A DNA stretch of 64,000 nt, taken from assembly GCF_003268855.1 (NCBI RefSeq), contig NZ_QLSZ01000006.1, positions 1-64,000 on the forward strand, written 5' to 3'. This stretch comes from Flavobacterium aciduliphilum (lineage in GTDB: Bacteria > Bacteroidota > Bacteroidia > Flavobacteriales > Flavobacteriaceae). Positions 44,978-53,382 of this stretch are shown here, piece by piece. Position numbers and translations under genes: made by a program. The stretch's first letter is position 1, and the number at the start of each line of letters is the position of its first letter. The notes under the pieces were generated by a model. That model made no database searches. It was not told the origin of the DNA and was given only the letters and a program-made list of their open reading frames with translations.

Positions 44978-46849
44978 TTATAATTTTACAATAAACAAGG
45001 GAATGGAAATATGATGACGTAGGTTATCTACTGTCGTTCCAAAAAGAATATCTTTAATTCCTGCATGCCCGTGAGTTCCCATCACTAACATATCAAATGA
45101 GGCTTCATGCACAATTTTTGGAATGGCTTTATAAGGTTTACCAAATCCCAATTTTATAGATACTTTAAATCCTTTTTCCGTCAGCATCTCTTGATATTGA
45201 TTGAGGAGTTTTTCATCAACTGTGGTTTCATGATCTTTAATATTTTCGCCATAAAAAAAAGCGCCAACGGTCTCCACCACATGGATTAAAGTATAATGTG
45301 CCTCGGTGCCTCCGAGTTCAAATGCTGCATTCAAGGCTCTTTCATCTGCATCAGAAAAATCAACGGCAACGGCAATATTCTTTTTTTTGGTAGATTCTAG
45401 TTGAGAGAACGTCAATTCGAATTTATGTGGTAAATGATTTTGTACATCATGCTTAAATTTAGACAAAAACGGATTGCAAATGATATACAGCAACAAGACT
45501 AAAAATCCTAAGGCGATTGGAACAACTGTAAACCACAATACCATAGGGTGTGCAGATGTTTGCAACCATCCATGAATTTCATCAAAAACCAATTTGGCAT
45601 TGAGGGAAACGATACAAAAAGCAATAATCCATGAAGCAATTTTAGTGGTTTTAGAAATGTGAAACCCATTCATTTTTTGTTTGTCGCTCACAAAATGAAT
45701 TAACGGAATGATGGCGAACCCTAATTGTAGACTCAAAATCACCTGACTCAATAAAAGTAATTTTCCCGAAACATTATCTCCAAACACTAAAATTGCAATC
45801 ATAGCGGGTACAATAGCAATCAATCGAGTGATGATGCGTCGTACCCATGGTTGAATTCTCAAATTTAAATACCCTTCCATAATGATTTGACCCGCTAATG
45901 TTCCCGTGATAGTTGAACTTTGACCTGCAGCAATCAAAGCAACTGCAAATAATATAGGCGCCCATTTACTCCCTAAAATAGGCGCTAATAATTGATGCGC
46001 ATCTTGAATTTCGGCTACGTGAAAAAATCCATTTTTGTAGAACGTAGCGGCGGCTAATATTAAAATCGCTGCATTCACAAAAAAAGCTAAGTTCAAAGCT
46101 ATGGTCGAATCAATAAAGTTATACTTCAGAGCTTGTTTAATACCTGTTTTACTTCGATCAAATTTTCGTGTTTGCACCAATGAAGAATGTAAATACAAAT
46201 TGTGAGGCATTACGGTCGCCCCTATAATTCCAATGGCAATATACAAAGCTTCTTTATTGGGCAAAGTTGGAATAAAACCTAAAGCTACTTTTCCCATTTC
46301 AGGTTGTGCAAAAAGCATTTCTATGAGAAAAGAAAAACCAATGACGACGACCAATGCAATTATAAAAGCTTCCATTTTTCGAATGCCTTTATTAATTAAA
46401 AAGAGTAGTAAAAAAGTATCTAATACCGTAAATAACACACCATACATCAAAGGCAAACCCGTAAGCAGATGAATTCCAATAGCCATGCCGAGCACTTCGG
46501 CCAAATCACACGCTGCTATAGCAATTTCGGCTAAAAAATAAAGAATGTAATTTATGAATGGAGAGTAGGTTTCTCGTGAAGCTTGCGCTAAGTCGCGTTG
46601 TGTCACTATTCCGAGACGCGCACTCAAACTTTGCAGTAACAACGCCATGATATTACTCATTAATAAAACCCAAATTAAAGAGTATCCAAACCGACTTCCC
46701 CCAGCGATATCGGTAGCCCAATTGCCCGGGTCCATGTACCCCACACTGATTAGATAGGCTGGACCAAAAAAAGCAACTATTTTTTTTATTGTTGAGGTCT
46801 TTCCTTGTATCGAAACTGACTGATGTACTTCTTCGAGCGACTTACTCAT
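44978..46849 (-). CDS. mntH: Nramp divalent-metal transporter fused to a universal stress domain
   Basis: The 623-residue fusion has an Nramp transporter (about 20-455, roughly 11 helices) with metal-site motifs DPGNWATDIAGGS and MPHNLYLHSS, and a C-terminal USP domain (about 480-623) with IAVAVDFSDADERAL and the nucleotide-loop pattern GTHGHAGIKDILFGTT. The first part imports Mn2+/Fe2+ with protons. The second may regulate it with ATP or another nucleotide; that is inferred. It starts 3 nt after the DtxR-type regulator ends. Confidence 0.9.
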   Translation of the reverse strand: MSKSLEEVHQSVSIQGKTSTIKKIVAFFGPAYLISVGYMDPGNWATDIAGGSRFGYSLIWVLLMSNIMALLLQSLSARLGIVTQRDLAQASRETYSPFINYILYFLAEIAIAACDLAEVLGMAIGIHLLTGLPLMYGVLFTVLDTFLLLFLINKGIRKMEAFIIALVVVIGFSFLIEMLFAQPEMGKVALGFIPTLPNKEALYIAIGIIGATVMPHNLYLHSSLVQTRKFDRSKTGIKQALKYNFIDSTIALNLAFFVNAAILILAAATFYKNGFFHVAEIQDAHQLLAPILGSKWAPILFAVALIAAGQSSTITGTLAGQIIMEGYLNLRIQPWVRRIITRLIAIVPAMIAILVFGDNVSGKLLLLSQVILSLQLGFAIIPLIHFVSDKQKMNGFHISKTTKIASWIIAFCIVSLNAKLVFDEIHGWLQTSAHPMVLWFTVVPIALGFLVLLLYIICNPFLSKFKHDVQNHLPHKFELTFSQLESTKKKNIAVAVDFSDADERALNAAFELGGTEAHYTLIHVVETVGAFFYGENIKDHETTVDEKLLNQYQEMLTEKGFKVSIKLGFGKPYKAIPKIVHEASFDMLVMGTHGHAGIKDILFGTTVDNLRHHISIPLFIVKL

Positions 46850-46852
46850 AAC

Positions 46853-47506
46853 TTATTGTATTTTTATAAATAAATTTTCAGCGATTTTATGGGAAATTGT
46901 TAGCGTTTTTAGATTTAATTCGATGGTTAAGGATGCATCAAACTCTTCTTTTGAAAGAACTTTGATATTGGACCCAAGCGAAATTTTTTGTTTGTCTAAA
47001 TATTGTAAAAACTCTACCGAAGAATTTTTAACCCCTACACAAACATATTCCAAATTTAAATCGGCCTCCGAAAGTAAAATTTTGTCAATCGTTACCATTT
47101 CGCCATTTTTATTAGGAATGGGGTCGCCATGTGGGTCAAAGGCAGGAAAACCTAAAAATTCATCTAATCGATTCATCAATTTTTCTGATTGAATATGTTC
47201 TAATTCTTCTGCAATTTCATGGACTTCATCCCAAGTGAAATGTAGCTTGTTCACTAAAAAAACCTCCCATAAACGATGTTTTCTAACTATCATTTTAGCT
47301 AAATAAAATCCTTTTTCGGTCAAGGTGACGCCTTGGTATTTTTGATAGGACACCAACTCTTTATCTGAGAGTTTCTTCAACATATCCGTAACAGATGATG
47401 CTTTTGTGTCTATCATTCCCGCGATGGCATTCGTATTGATTCCTTTAGGCGAAACCAGTGACAAATGGTAAATCACTTTGATATAATTTTCTTCAGAAAC
47501 GGTCAT
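46853..47506 (-). CDS. mntR: DtxR/MntR-family metal-dependent regulator
   Basis: The 217-residue protein has an N-terminal winged helix (about 1-65, INTNAIAGMIDTKASSVTDMLKKL), a dimerisation region with metal ligands (EIAEELEHIQSEKLMNRLDEFLG), and a C-terminal FeoA/SH3-like part. It lies immediately upstream of the Nramp gene, the usual arrangement for manganese-responsive control. Iron as co-repressor cannot be excluded. Confidence 0.88.
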   Translation of the reverse strand: MTVSEENYIKVIYHLSLVSPKGINTNAIAGMIDTKASSVTDMLKKLSDKELVSYQKYQGVTLTEKGFYLAKMIVRKHRLWEVFLVNKLHFTWDEVHEIAEELEHIQSEKLMNRLDEFLGFPAFDPHGDPIPNKNGEMVTIDKILLSEADLNLEYVCVGVKNSSVEFLQYLDKQKISLGSNIKVLSKEEFDASLTIELNLKTLTISHKIAENLFIKIQ

Positions 47507-47523
47507 GAATAAAAAAATTTTTA

Positions 47524-47531
47524 CAAAAATA
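47524..47531 (-). promoter_or_regulatory. -7 box of the mntR-mntH operon
   Basis: The minus strand reads TATTTTTG, matching TANNTTTG, 17 nt upstream of the regulator start. Confidence 0.45.
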
Positions 47532-47564
47532 CATAAAAATCATTACGTTTACATAAAATAAATA

Positions 47565-47580
47565 TTTAGTTTTGTCTAAA
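47565..47580. promoter_or_regulatory. Operator-like palindrome over the outer-membrane-protein promoter
   Basis: TTTAG and CTAAA arms flank TTTTGT. It overlaps a TAGTTTTG -7 box (47567-47574) of the divergent gene. Position and symmetry suggest a site for the adjacent DtxR-type regulator; unproven. Confidence 0.45.
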
Positions 47581-47589
47581 AATATTTTT

Positions 47590-48330
47590 ATGAAAATAAA
47601 AAAATCATTCTTTTTGCTAATAATACTCTGTAAAATGAATGCGCAAAATGAACCCTTAGAAGCCGACAGACCCGATCAAACCGAAACCCCATCGATAGTT
47701 CCTGTGGGAATGTTTCAAGTTGAATCGGGGTTTTCGTTTGAGAAATCTGAGGCGCAAAGCATCTCTTTTCTACTTCCTTCAAGTTTGTGGAAATATGGTG
47801 TTTCAAAAAAAATAGAACTTCGTATGATAGCGGAATTTCTTTTTGAAGAACAGGAACGTGAAAAGCAAAATGGCATGTTGCCAGTAGTCGTGGGTTTTAA
47901 AATAAACTTACTCCAGGAACGAAAATGGGTACCAAAAACATCATTAATAAGCCATATTTCACTGAAAAATTGTGCATCAGAAAAGTATAAATCTACATAT
48001 TCGATGCCAGATTTTAGATTTACATTGCAACATGCATTAACAAAAAACTATTCCCTAGGAAGTAACCTTGGAGCAACTTGGGATAATTTTACAAAGCAAC
48101 CAACTTTTTTATATACTTTCACCTTAGGGCATTCAATATCAAAATACATCGGTTCCTATGTTGAAGTTTTTGGTTTTGCGCCTCAAAATCAGATAGCCTT
48201 TCATACCATAGATGGAGGCATAACCTATTATATTAACAACAACTTGATGTTAGATGGTTCAATAGGATTGGGTATAACCCAAAATGCTCCAAAGTATTAC
48301 TTAGCTTTGGGAATTACTTTTAGAATATAA
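47590..48330 (+). CDS. Outer-membrane transporter-like protein (MetA-pathway type)
   Basis: With the start at 47590 the protein is 246 residues. The frame reaches 47572, but that ATG lies in the promoter box. After a signal peptide ending NAQ comes LEADRPDQTETPSIVPVG, the hallmark of the Phenol_MetA_deg-like barrel family, then regular amphipathic strands to a terminal LALGITFRI. Divergent from mntR, so a role in metal passage or a metal-replete response is plausible but not shown. Confidence 0.7.
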   Translation: MKIKKSFFLLIILCKMNAQNEPLEADRPDQTETPSIVPVGMFQVESGFSFEKSEAQSISFLLPSSLWKYGVSKKIELRMIAEFLFEEQEREKQNGMLPVVVGFKINLLQERKWVPKTSLISHISLKNCASEKYKSTYSMPDFRFTLQHALTKNYSLGSNLGATWDNFTKQPTFLYTFTLGHSISKYIGSYVEVFGFAPQNQIAFHTIDGGITYYINNNLMLDGSIGLGITQNAPKYYLALGITFRI

Positions 48331-48389
48331 CTAGATTTTCACCCCCTTTGATTTATAAAAACAATGAAATTATAACAAATCTTTATAAA

Positions 48390-48418
48390 TAGAATCGTTC
48401 TAAGGAGTAGAATTCTAC
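48390..48418. promoter_or_regulatory. Paired palindromes upstream of the bacilliredoxin gene
   Basis: TAGAATCGTTCTA (48390-48402) and GTAGAATTCTAC (48407-48418) are both perfect palindromes with TAGAA...TTCTA cores, centres about 16.5 bp apart. They fill the -33 region before the -7 box at 48420. Confidence 0.55.
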
Positions 48419-48419
48419 C

Positions 48420-48427
48420 TATCTTTG
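48420..48427 (+). promoter_or_regulatory. -7 box of the bacilliredoxin promoter
   Basis: TATCTTTG matches TANNTTTG, 48 nt upstream of the start codon. Confidence 0.5.
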
Positions 48428-48475
48428 CAAAAGATTTAAAAATCAAAATTCGTTAATCTTAAATCCTAAAGAATT

Positions 48476-48886
48476 ATGTATCCAGAAGAAATGGTAAATC
48501 CAATGCGTGCCGAATTGACAGACGCTGGTTTTCAAAATTTATATAACGCTGAAGAGGTAAAAAATGCAATCAAAGCAGATGGAACTACTTTAGTTGTAAT
48601 CAACTCCGTTTGTGGTTGTGCAGCTCGAAATGCCCGTCCAGGAGCTAAAATGAGTTTGGACGCAACAAAAAAACCAGACCATTTAATCACGGTTTTTGCT
48701 GGTGTGGATAAAGAAGCAGTAGATGCCGCTCGTGCTGAAATGTTTCCGTTTCCGCCATCGTCGCCCAGTATGGCGTTGTTTAAAGACGGCGAGTTAGTAC
48801 ACATGTTAGAGCGTCACCATATTGAAGGGCGCCCAGCTGAAATGATTGCCGAAAACTTGAAAGACGCTTACGCTGAATTCTGTTAA
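48476..48886 (+). CDS. Bacilliredoxin (BrxA/BrxB, YphP/YqiW family)
   Basis: The 136-residue thioredoxin-fold protein has the distinctive Cys46-Gly-Cys48 site in [14 protein letters not shown] and the terminal [17 protein letters not shown] block. In Firmicutes, bacilliredoxins remove bacillithiol from proteins. Bacteroidota members are common; which thiol is used here is not visible. The two palindromes upstream suggest specific regulation. Confidence 0.9.
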   Translation: MYPEEMVNPMRAELTDAGFQNLYNAEEVKNAIKADGTTLVVINSVCGCAARNARPGAKMSLDATKKPDHLITVFAGVDKEAVDAARAEMFPFPPSSPSMALFKDGELVHMLERHHIEGRPAEMIAENLKDAYAEFC

Positions 48887-48940
48887 GACTTAAACGAAAA
48901 GAACGCTAAGGATTACGCTAGGTTCGCAAAGAATTATTTA

Positions 48941-48985
48941 CCGCAGATTCACAGATTAGCTAAATATTAATCTGTGAATCTGCGG
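48941..48985. repeat. Perfect 18-bp inverted repeat after the bacilliredoxin gene
   Basis: Arms 48941-48958 and 48968-48985 are exact reverse complements with a 9-nt loop and would form a strong hairpin. No T tract follows, so it is more likely a dispersed palindrome than a terminator. Related degenerate copies are at 15158-15252 and 58000-58031. It covers part of the 225-bp gap. Confidence 0.85.
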
Positions 48986-49022
48986 TTTGATCTTTTAACT
49001 CTTGCGAACTTTACGAAAAAAC

Positions 49023-49053
49023 TTTGCGCCTTTGCGGTAAAAAATTAACTTTG
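49023..49053 (+). promoter_or_regulatory. Promoter of the trhO-trhP-ferredoxin operon
   Basis: TTTG (49023-49026), a 19-nt spacer and TAACTTTG (49046-49053) match the Bacteroidota -33/-7 consensus well. The -33 part lies in the repeat-like GC-richer stretch that follows the 48941-48985 palindrome. Confidence 0.55.
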
Positions 49054-49111
49054 CTCCCGAATTCTTCCATTTAGAGTTCATACACCTATTTCTCACTTAA
49101 ACGTTTATAGC

Positions 49112-50470
49112 ATGCAACTGTATAACACCTTAAGCGCAGAAGAAAGAGCCCAATTAATAGATGAAGCCGGAAAACAACGACTTACATTATCTTTCTATGC
49201 GTATGCCAAAATTGAAGATCCCAAAAAATTTCGCGATGCTTTATTTGTCGAATGGAACAAACTCGATGCTCTTGGTCGAACCTATGTTGCCAAAGAAGGA
49301 ATTAATGCACAAATGTCGGTTCCAGCAGAGAACTTTGAAGCCTTTCGCGAGACCTTAGAAGCCTATGAGTTCATGCGCGGCATTCGTTTGAACGTAGCGG
49401 TAGAACACGATGATCATTCGTTTTTGAAATTGACCGTGAAAGTACGTGATAAAATTGTGGCCGACGGATTGAATGACGAAACCTTTGATGTAACCAATAT
49501 TGGCGTGCATTTGAAAGCGAAAGAGTTTAACGAAATATTAGAAGACCCAAATACCATAGTGGTAGATTTTAGAAACCACTACGAAAGCGAAATTGGTCAT
49601 TTTAAAGGTGCCATTACGCCTGATGTAGAGACTTTTAGAGAAAGTTTGCCGATTATCAACGAGCAATTGAAAGATTTTAAAGAAGACAAAAACTTGGTGA
49701 TGTATTGCACCGGTGGTATTCGATGTGAAAAAGCATCGGCGTATTTCAAGCATCAAGGGTTTAAAAACGTGTTTCAATTGGAAGGAGGGATTATCAATTA
49801 TGCCAAACAAATTAAAGAAGAAGGTTTAGAAAGCAAATTTATCGGAAAGAACTTTGTATTCGACCATCGTTTGGGCGAACGGATTACTGAGGATATCATT
49901 GCACAATGCCACCAATGCGGCAAACCGTGCGACAATCACACCAATTGTGCTAACGACGGTTGCCATTTGTTATTCATTCAATGTGACGATTGTAAAGCGG
50001 CAATGGAAAATTGTTGTTCGACCGAATGCCTAGAAATTACGCATTTGCCATTGGCCGAACAAGTAAAATTGAGAAGCGGCAAACAAGTAGGCAATAAAGT
50101 GTTCCGAAAAGGAAAATCAGAAAAATTGAAATTCAAACACTCGGGCGAATTATCGGATAAACCTTTGGCGAAGGCTCAAGAAGTTACAGACATCCGTCAG
50201 AAAATAAAAGTCAAAAAGGTACTTTTAGGTAAAGTAGAACATTACTACGTGAAAGCTCAAGTAGGACTTTTCCTTATAGAAGATCAGGAATTAAAGGTGG
50301 GTGATAAAATCCTAATTTCAGGTCCAACAACAGGAAAAGAAGAATTAGTATTGCAAAAAATGTTCGTCAATGGAAGTGAAAATACAACGGCAAAAAAAGG
50401 CGATAAAGTAACTTTTGAAGTGCCTTTCAGAGTACGTTTATCCGATAAATTATTTAAAATTATCAGCTAA
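49112..50470 (+). CDS. trhO: tRNA uridine(34) hydroxylase TrhO with extra C-terminal domain
   Basis: The 452-residue protein has the TrhO (UPF0176/YceA) layout: an N-terminal acylphosphatase-like part (about 1-125), a rhodanese domain with CTGGIRC (Cys199, Cys205), and a Cys-rich region (about 266-312). TrhO makes 5-hydroxyuridine at tRNA position 34 with O2. Residues about 367-452 are an addition beyond the usual length of about 330-350 and match the C-terminal domain of the next gene's product. The stop overlaps the trhP start (TAATG). Confidence 0.88.
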   Translation: MQLYNTLSAEERAQLIDEAGKQRLTLSFYAYAKIEDPKKFRDALFVEWNKLDALGRTYVAKEGINAQMSVPAENFEAFRETLEAYEFMRGIRLNVAVEHDDHSFLKLTVKVRDKIVADGLNDETFDVTNIGVHLKAKEFNEILEDPNTIVVDFRNHYESEIGHFKGAITPDVETFRESLPIINEQLKDFKEDKNLVMYCTGGIRCEKASAYFKHQGFKNVFQLEGGIINYAKQIKEEGLESKFIGKNFVFDHRLGERITEDIIAQCHQCGKPCDNHTNCANDGCHLLFIQCDDCKAAMENCCSTECLEITHLPLAEQVKLRSGKQVGNKVFRKGKSEKLKFKHSGELSDKPLAKAQEVTDIRQKIKVKKVLLGKVEHYYVKAQVGLFLIEDQELKVGDKILISGPTTGKEELVLQKMFVNGSENTTAKKGDKVTFEVPFRVRLSDKLFKIIS

Positions 50471-51711
50471 TGACGACTTCAGGAAGAATAGAATTAATGG
50501 CTCCAGCTGGCAATTTCGAATCGATGCAAGCGGCTTTAGACAATGGTTGTGATTCGATATATTTTGGAGTAGAGCAACTGAACATGCGCGCTCGTGCCAC
50601 CGTGAATTTTGTTTTAGAGGATTTACCAGAAATCGCACGAAGATGCAACGAAAAAAATGTCAGAACCTATCTGACTTTAAATACCATTATTTACGATCAC
50701 GATTTATCGATTGTAAAAACATTGTTAGCTAAAGCCAAAGAAGCTGGAATTACAGCAGTAATTGCCTCTGATCAAGCGGTAATTATGACGGCCAGAACCA
50801 TGGGAATGGAAGTGCATATTTCTACGCAATTGAATGTGACCAACATTGAAACAGTGAAATTCTATGCGATGTTTGCCGATACCATTGTATTGTCTCGCGA
50901 ATTGAGTTTGCGTCAAGTAAAAAAAATCACAGATGATATCGAAAAAGAACAAATTAAAGGACCGAGTGGTAATTTAGTAGAAATCGAAATTTTTGGACAT
51001 GGTGCTTTGTGTATGGCGGTTTCTGGGAAATGTTATTTGAGTTTACATTCGCACAATTCTTCTGCTAATCGAGGAGCTTGCAAGCAAAATTGTAGAAAAA
51101 AATATACTGTTATCGATCAAGAAAGCGGATTTGAAATTGAGATTGACAACGAATACATGATGTCTCCAAAAGACTTGTGTACGTTAGATTTTTTAGATCA
51201 AGTCATTGATTCGGGTATTAAAGTTTTGAAAATCGAAGGGCGTGGTCGTGCTGCCGATTATGTAGCAACCGTAATCAAAACCTACCGAGAAGCCATCGAT
51301 TCGTATTATGAAGGAACCTTTACTAAGGAAAAAATTAATACTTGGATGGAAGCTTTGGCGACCGTTTACAATCGCGGCTTTTGGAGCGGGTATTATCTCG
51401 GACAAAAATTAGGTGAATGGTCAGACAATCCAGGTTCGAGTGCCACACAAAAGAAAGTATACGTCGGAAAAGGCATGCATTATTTTCCGAAATCGAGCAT
51501 TGCCGAATTCAAAATTGAAGCCTACGACATCAAAAAAGGCGATAAAATTTTAATTACGGGTCCGAGTACTGGCGCACAAGAATTAATTTTAGAAGACTTT
51601 TTGGTTAATGATATTTCTTCTGAAAAAGCTACTAAAGGTGATAGTTGTACCATAAAAGTGCCATTTCGAATTCGTTTATCCGACAAAATGTATAAAATCG
51701 TTGAGAATTAA
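50470..51711 (+). CDS. trhP: U32-family tRNA hydroxylase TrhP
   Basis: The 413-residue protein starts IELMAPAGNFESMQAAL, the U32 signature. The Cys set in HGALCMAVSGKCYLS and RGACKQNCRK probably holds a [4Fe-4S] cluster. The C-terminal domain (about 326-413) is of the U32_C type. TrhP (YegQ) makes ho5U34 in tRNA using prephenate. The U32 family also includes the rRNA hydroxylase RlhA, but size and coupling to trhO favour TrhP. The stop overlaps the ferredoxin start (TAATG). Confidence 0.82.
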   Translation: MTTSGRIELMAPAGNFESMQAALDNGCDSIYFGVEQLNMRARATVNFVLEDLPEIARRCNEKNVRTYLTLNTIIYDHDLSIVKTLLAKAKEAGITAVIASDQAVIMTARTMGMEVHISTQLNVTNIETVKFYAMFADTIVLSRELSLRQVKKITDDIEKEQIKGPSGNLVEIEIFGHGALCMAVSGKCYLSLHSHNSSANRGACKQNCRKKYTVIDQESGFEIEIDNEYMMSPKDLCTLDFLDQVIDSGIKVLKIEGRGRAADYVATVIKTYREAIDSYYEGTFTKEKINTWMEALATVYNRGFWSGYYLGQKLGEWSDNPGSSATQKKVYVGKGMHYFPKSSIAEFKIEAYDIKKGDKILITGPSTGAQELILEDFLVNDISSEKATKGDSCTIKVPFRIRLSDKMYKIVEN

Positions 51712-51941
51712 TGGTTATCGTTACGCTTCAAAGAGATAAATGCATCGGTTGCAACTATTGTGTAGAAATGGCTCCTGGACAATTTCAAATGTCTAAAAAA
51801 GACGGCAAATCGGTACTCATAAAATCGGTTAATGCTAAAGGGTTTTATACACTAAAGTCACCCGATCATACTATTGTTGAAACTTGTGAATTGGCAGAAA
51901 AAGCCTGTCCTGTTCACATAATCACGGTTAAAGAAACTTAA
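51711..51941 (+). CDS. Single-cluster [4Fe-4S] ferredoxin
   Basis: The 76-residue protein has CIGCNYC near the N-terminus (Cys 12, 15, 18) and CP near the end, the four ligands for one [4Fe-4S] cluster, plus one more Cys. The ATG shares a base with the trhP stop, so it is translationally coupled. A role as electron or cluster source for TrhP is inferred from the operon. Confidence 0.88.
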   Translation: MVIVTLQRDKCIGCNYCVEMAPGQFQMSKKDGKSVLIKSVNAKGFYTLKSPDHTIVETCELAEKACPVHIITVKET

Positions 51942-52104
51942 AATCAACCGTTTGCAAATCATTTAAATTCCAAATGACAAGAACTATTTTAACCTTTAGT
52001 TTTTGAGTTTTTTTTATTGGAATATATTTCATAAAAATACTATCTTTACCCATTAATCTCATTTTAAGAATTTAAGTTGCTTTGAGCAACACGCTAAATA
52101 TATT

Positions 52105-53370
52105 ATGGCTTGTACAAATTGTTCTACTAGTACCAAAGATGGTACCCCTAGAGGATGTAAAAATAATGGCACTTGCGGCACGGACAGTTGCAATAAATTA
52201 ACGGTTTTTGATTGGTTAGGAAACATGAATTTACCAAGTGGCGAAACCCCATTTGATTGTGTAGAAGTTCGTTTCAAAAATGGTAGAAAAGAATTTTATA
52301 GAAATACTGACAACGTTACGCTATTCATAGGGGATGTTGTAGCTACCGAAGCAGCCCCTGGACATGATATTGGGATTGTAACCCTGACTGGAGAATTGGT
52401 TAAGATTCAAATGAAGAAGAAGAACATAGCTCCAAACAGTACCGAAATATTAAAAATCTACAGAAAAGCGACTCAAAAAGACATTGATATTTGGGTTGAA
52501 TCACGAGAAAAAGAAGAACCAATAAAGGTAAGAGCTAGAGAAATTGCTATTGCCTTAAAACTACAAATGAAAATTTCAGATATTGAATTTCAAGGAGATG
52601 GTTCGAAAGCAATTTTTTATTACACCGCAGAAGATCGTGTAGATTTTAGACAGCTTATCAAGGAATTTGCCCAAGAATTCAAAATACGAATTGAGATGAA
52701 ACAAGTTGGTTTTCGTCAAGAAGCTTCTCGATTGGGCGGAATTGGTTCATGTGGCAGGGAATTATGTTGCTCTACTTGGCTTACAGATTTTAGAAGTGTG
52801 AATACCTCTGCGGCTCGATACCAACAACTGTCATTAAATCCTCAAAAATTGGCAGGACAATGTGGAAAATTAAAGTGTTGTTTAAATTATGAGTTAGACA
52901 CTTATTTAGATGCTTTAAAAGATTTTCCAGATTTTGAAACTAAATTACAGACCGAGAAAGGCGATGCTATTTGTCAAAAACAAGATATTTTTAAGGGTCT
53001 TATGTGGTTTGCTTATGTAGAAAACATGGCTAATTGGCATGTTCTAAAAATAGAGCACGTAAAAGAAATTGTAGCGTTGAATAAAGCTAAAAATAAGGCT
53101 ACTTCTCTAGAAGATTATGCGGAAGAAATAACAACAGAACCAGAATTGAATTTTAGTAAATCTCTAGACCAAGAAAGTTTAACACGTTTTGATCAACCTA
53201 AAAGGAATAAGAAGAAGAACAAAAACAAAAACCAAACGGCAGGGGTTAATCACAGTCAAAATCAAAATTCATCAGAGAAAACAAACATAAATAAAGAAGC
53301 AGAAAAAACAGTTTCGCCCTCGAATTCAAATCGAAATAGAAATTCGAAGCATTTCAAAAAAAACAAATAA
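52105..53370 (+). CDS. PSP1-domain protein (RicT/YaaT-like)
   Basis: The 421-residue protein has an N-terminal Cys-rich stretch (about 2-30), then a PSP1 domain (about 70-300) with GSCGRELCCSTWL and GQCGKLKCCLNYE, and a Lys/Asn-rich low-complexity tail (about 360-421). In Bacillus, RicT/YaaT forms an Fe-S complex affecting RNA processing. Here it precedes gldH by 12 nt. Confidence 0.85.
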   Translation: MACTNCSTSTKDGTPRGCKNNGTCGTDSCNKLTVFDWLGNMNLPSGETPFDCVEVRFKNGRKEFYRNTDNVTLFIGDVVATEAAPGHDIGIVTLTGELVKIQMKKKNIAPNSTEILKIYRKATQKDIDIWVESREKEEPIKVRAREIAIALKLQMKISDIEFQGDGSKAIFYYTAEDRVDFRQLIKEFAQEFKIRIEMKQVGFRQEASRLGGIGSCGRELCCSTWLTDFRSVNTSAARYQQLSLNPQKLAGQCGKLKCCLNYELDTYLDALKDFPDFETKLQTEKGDAICQKQDIFKGLMWFAYVENMANWHVLKIEHVKEIVALNKAKNKATSLEDYAEEITTEPELNFSKSLDQESLTRFDQPKRNKKKNKNKNQTAGVNHSQNQNSSEKTNINKEAEKTVSPSNSNRNRNSKHFKKNK

Positions 53371-53382
53371 ATCCTAAAAAAA

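Noticed and set aside
48941..48985. Palindrome as terminator of the bacilliredoxin gene
   Set aside because: The stem is strong, but no T tract follows on either strand, and related palindromes occur in other gaps.
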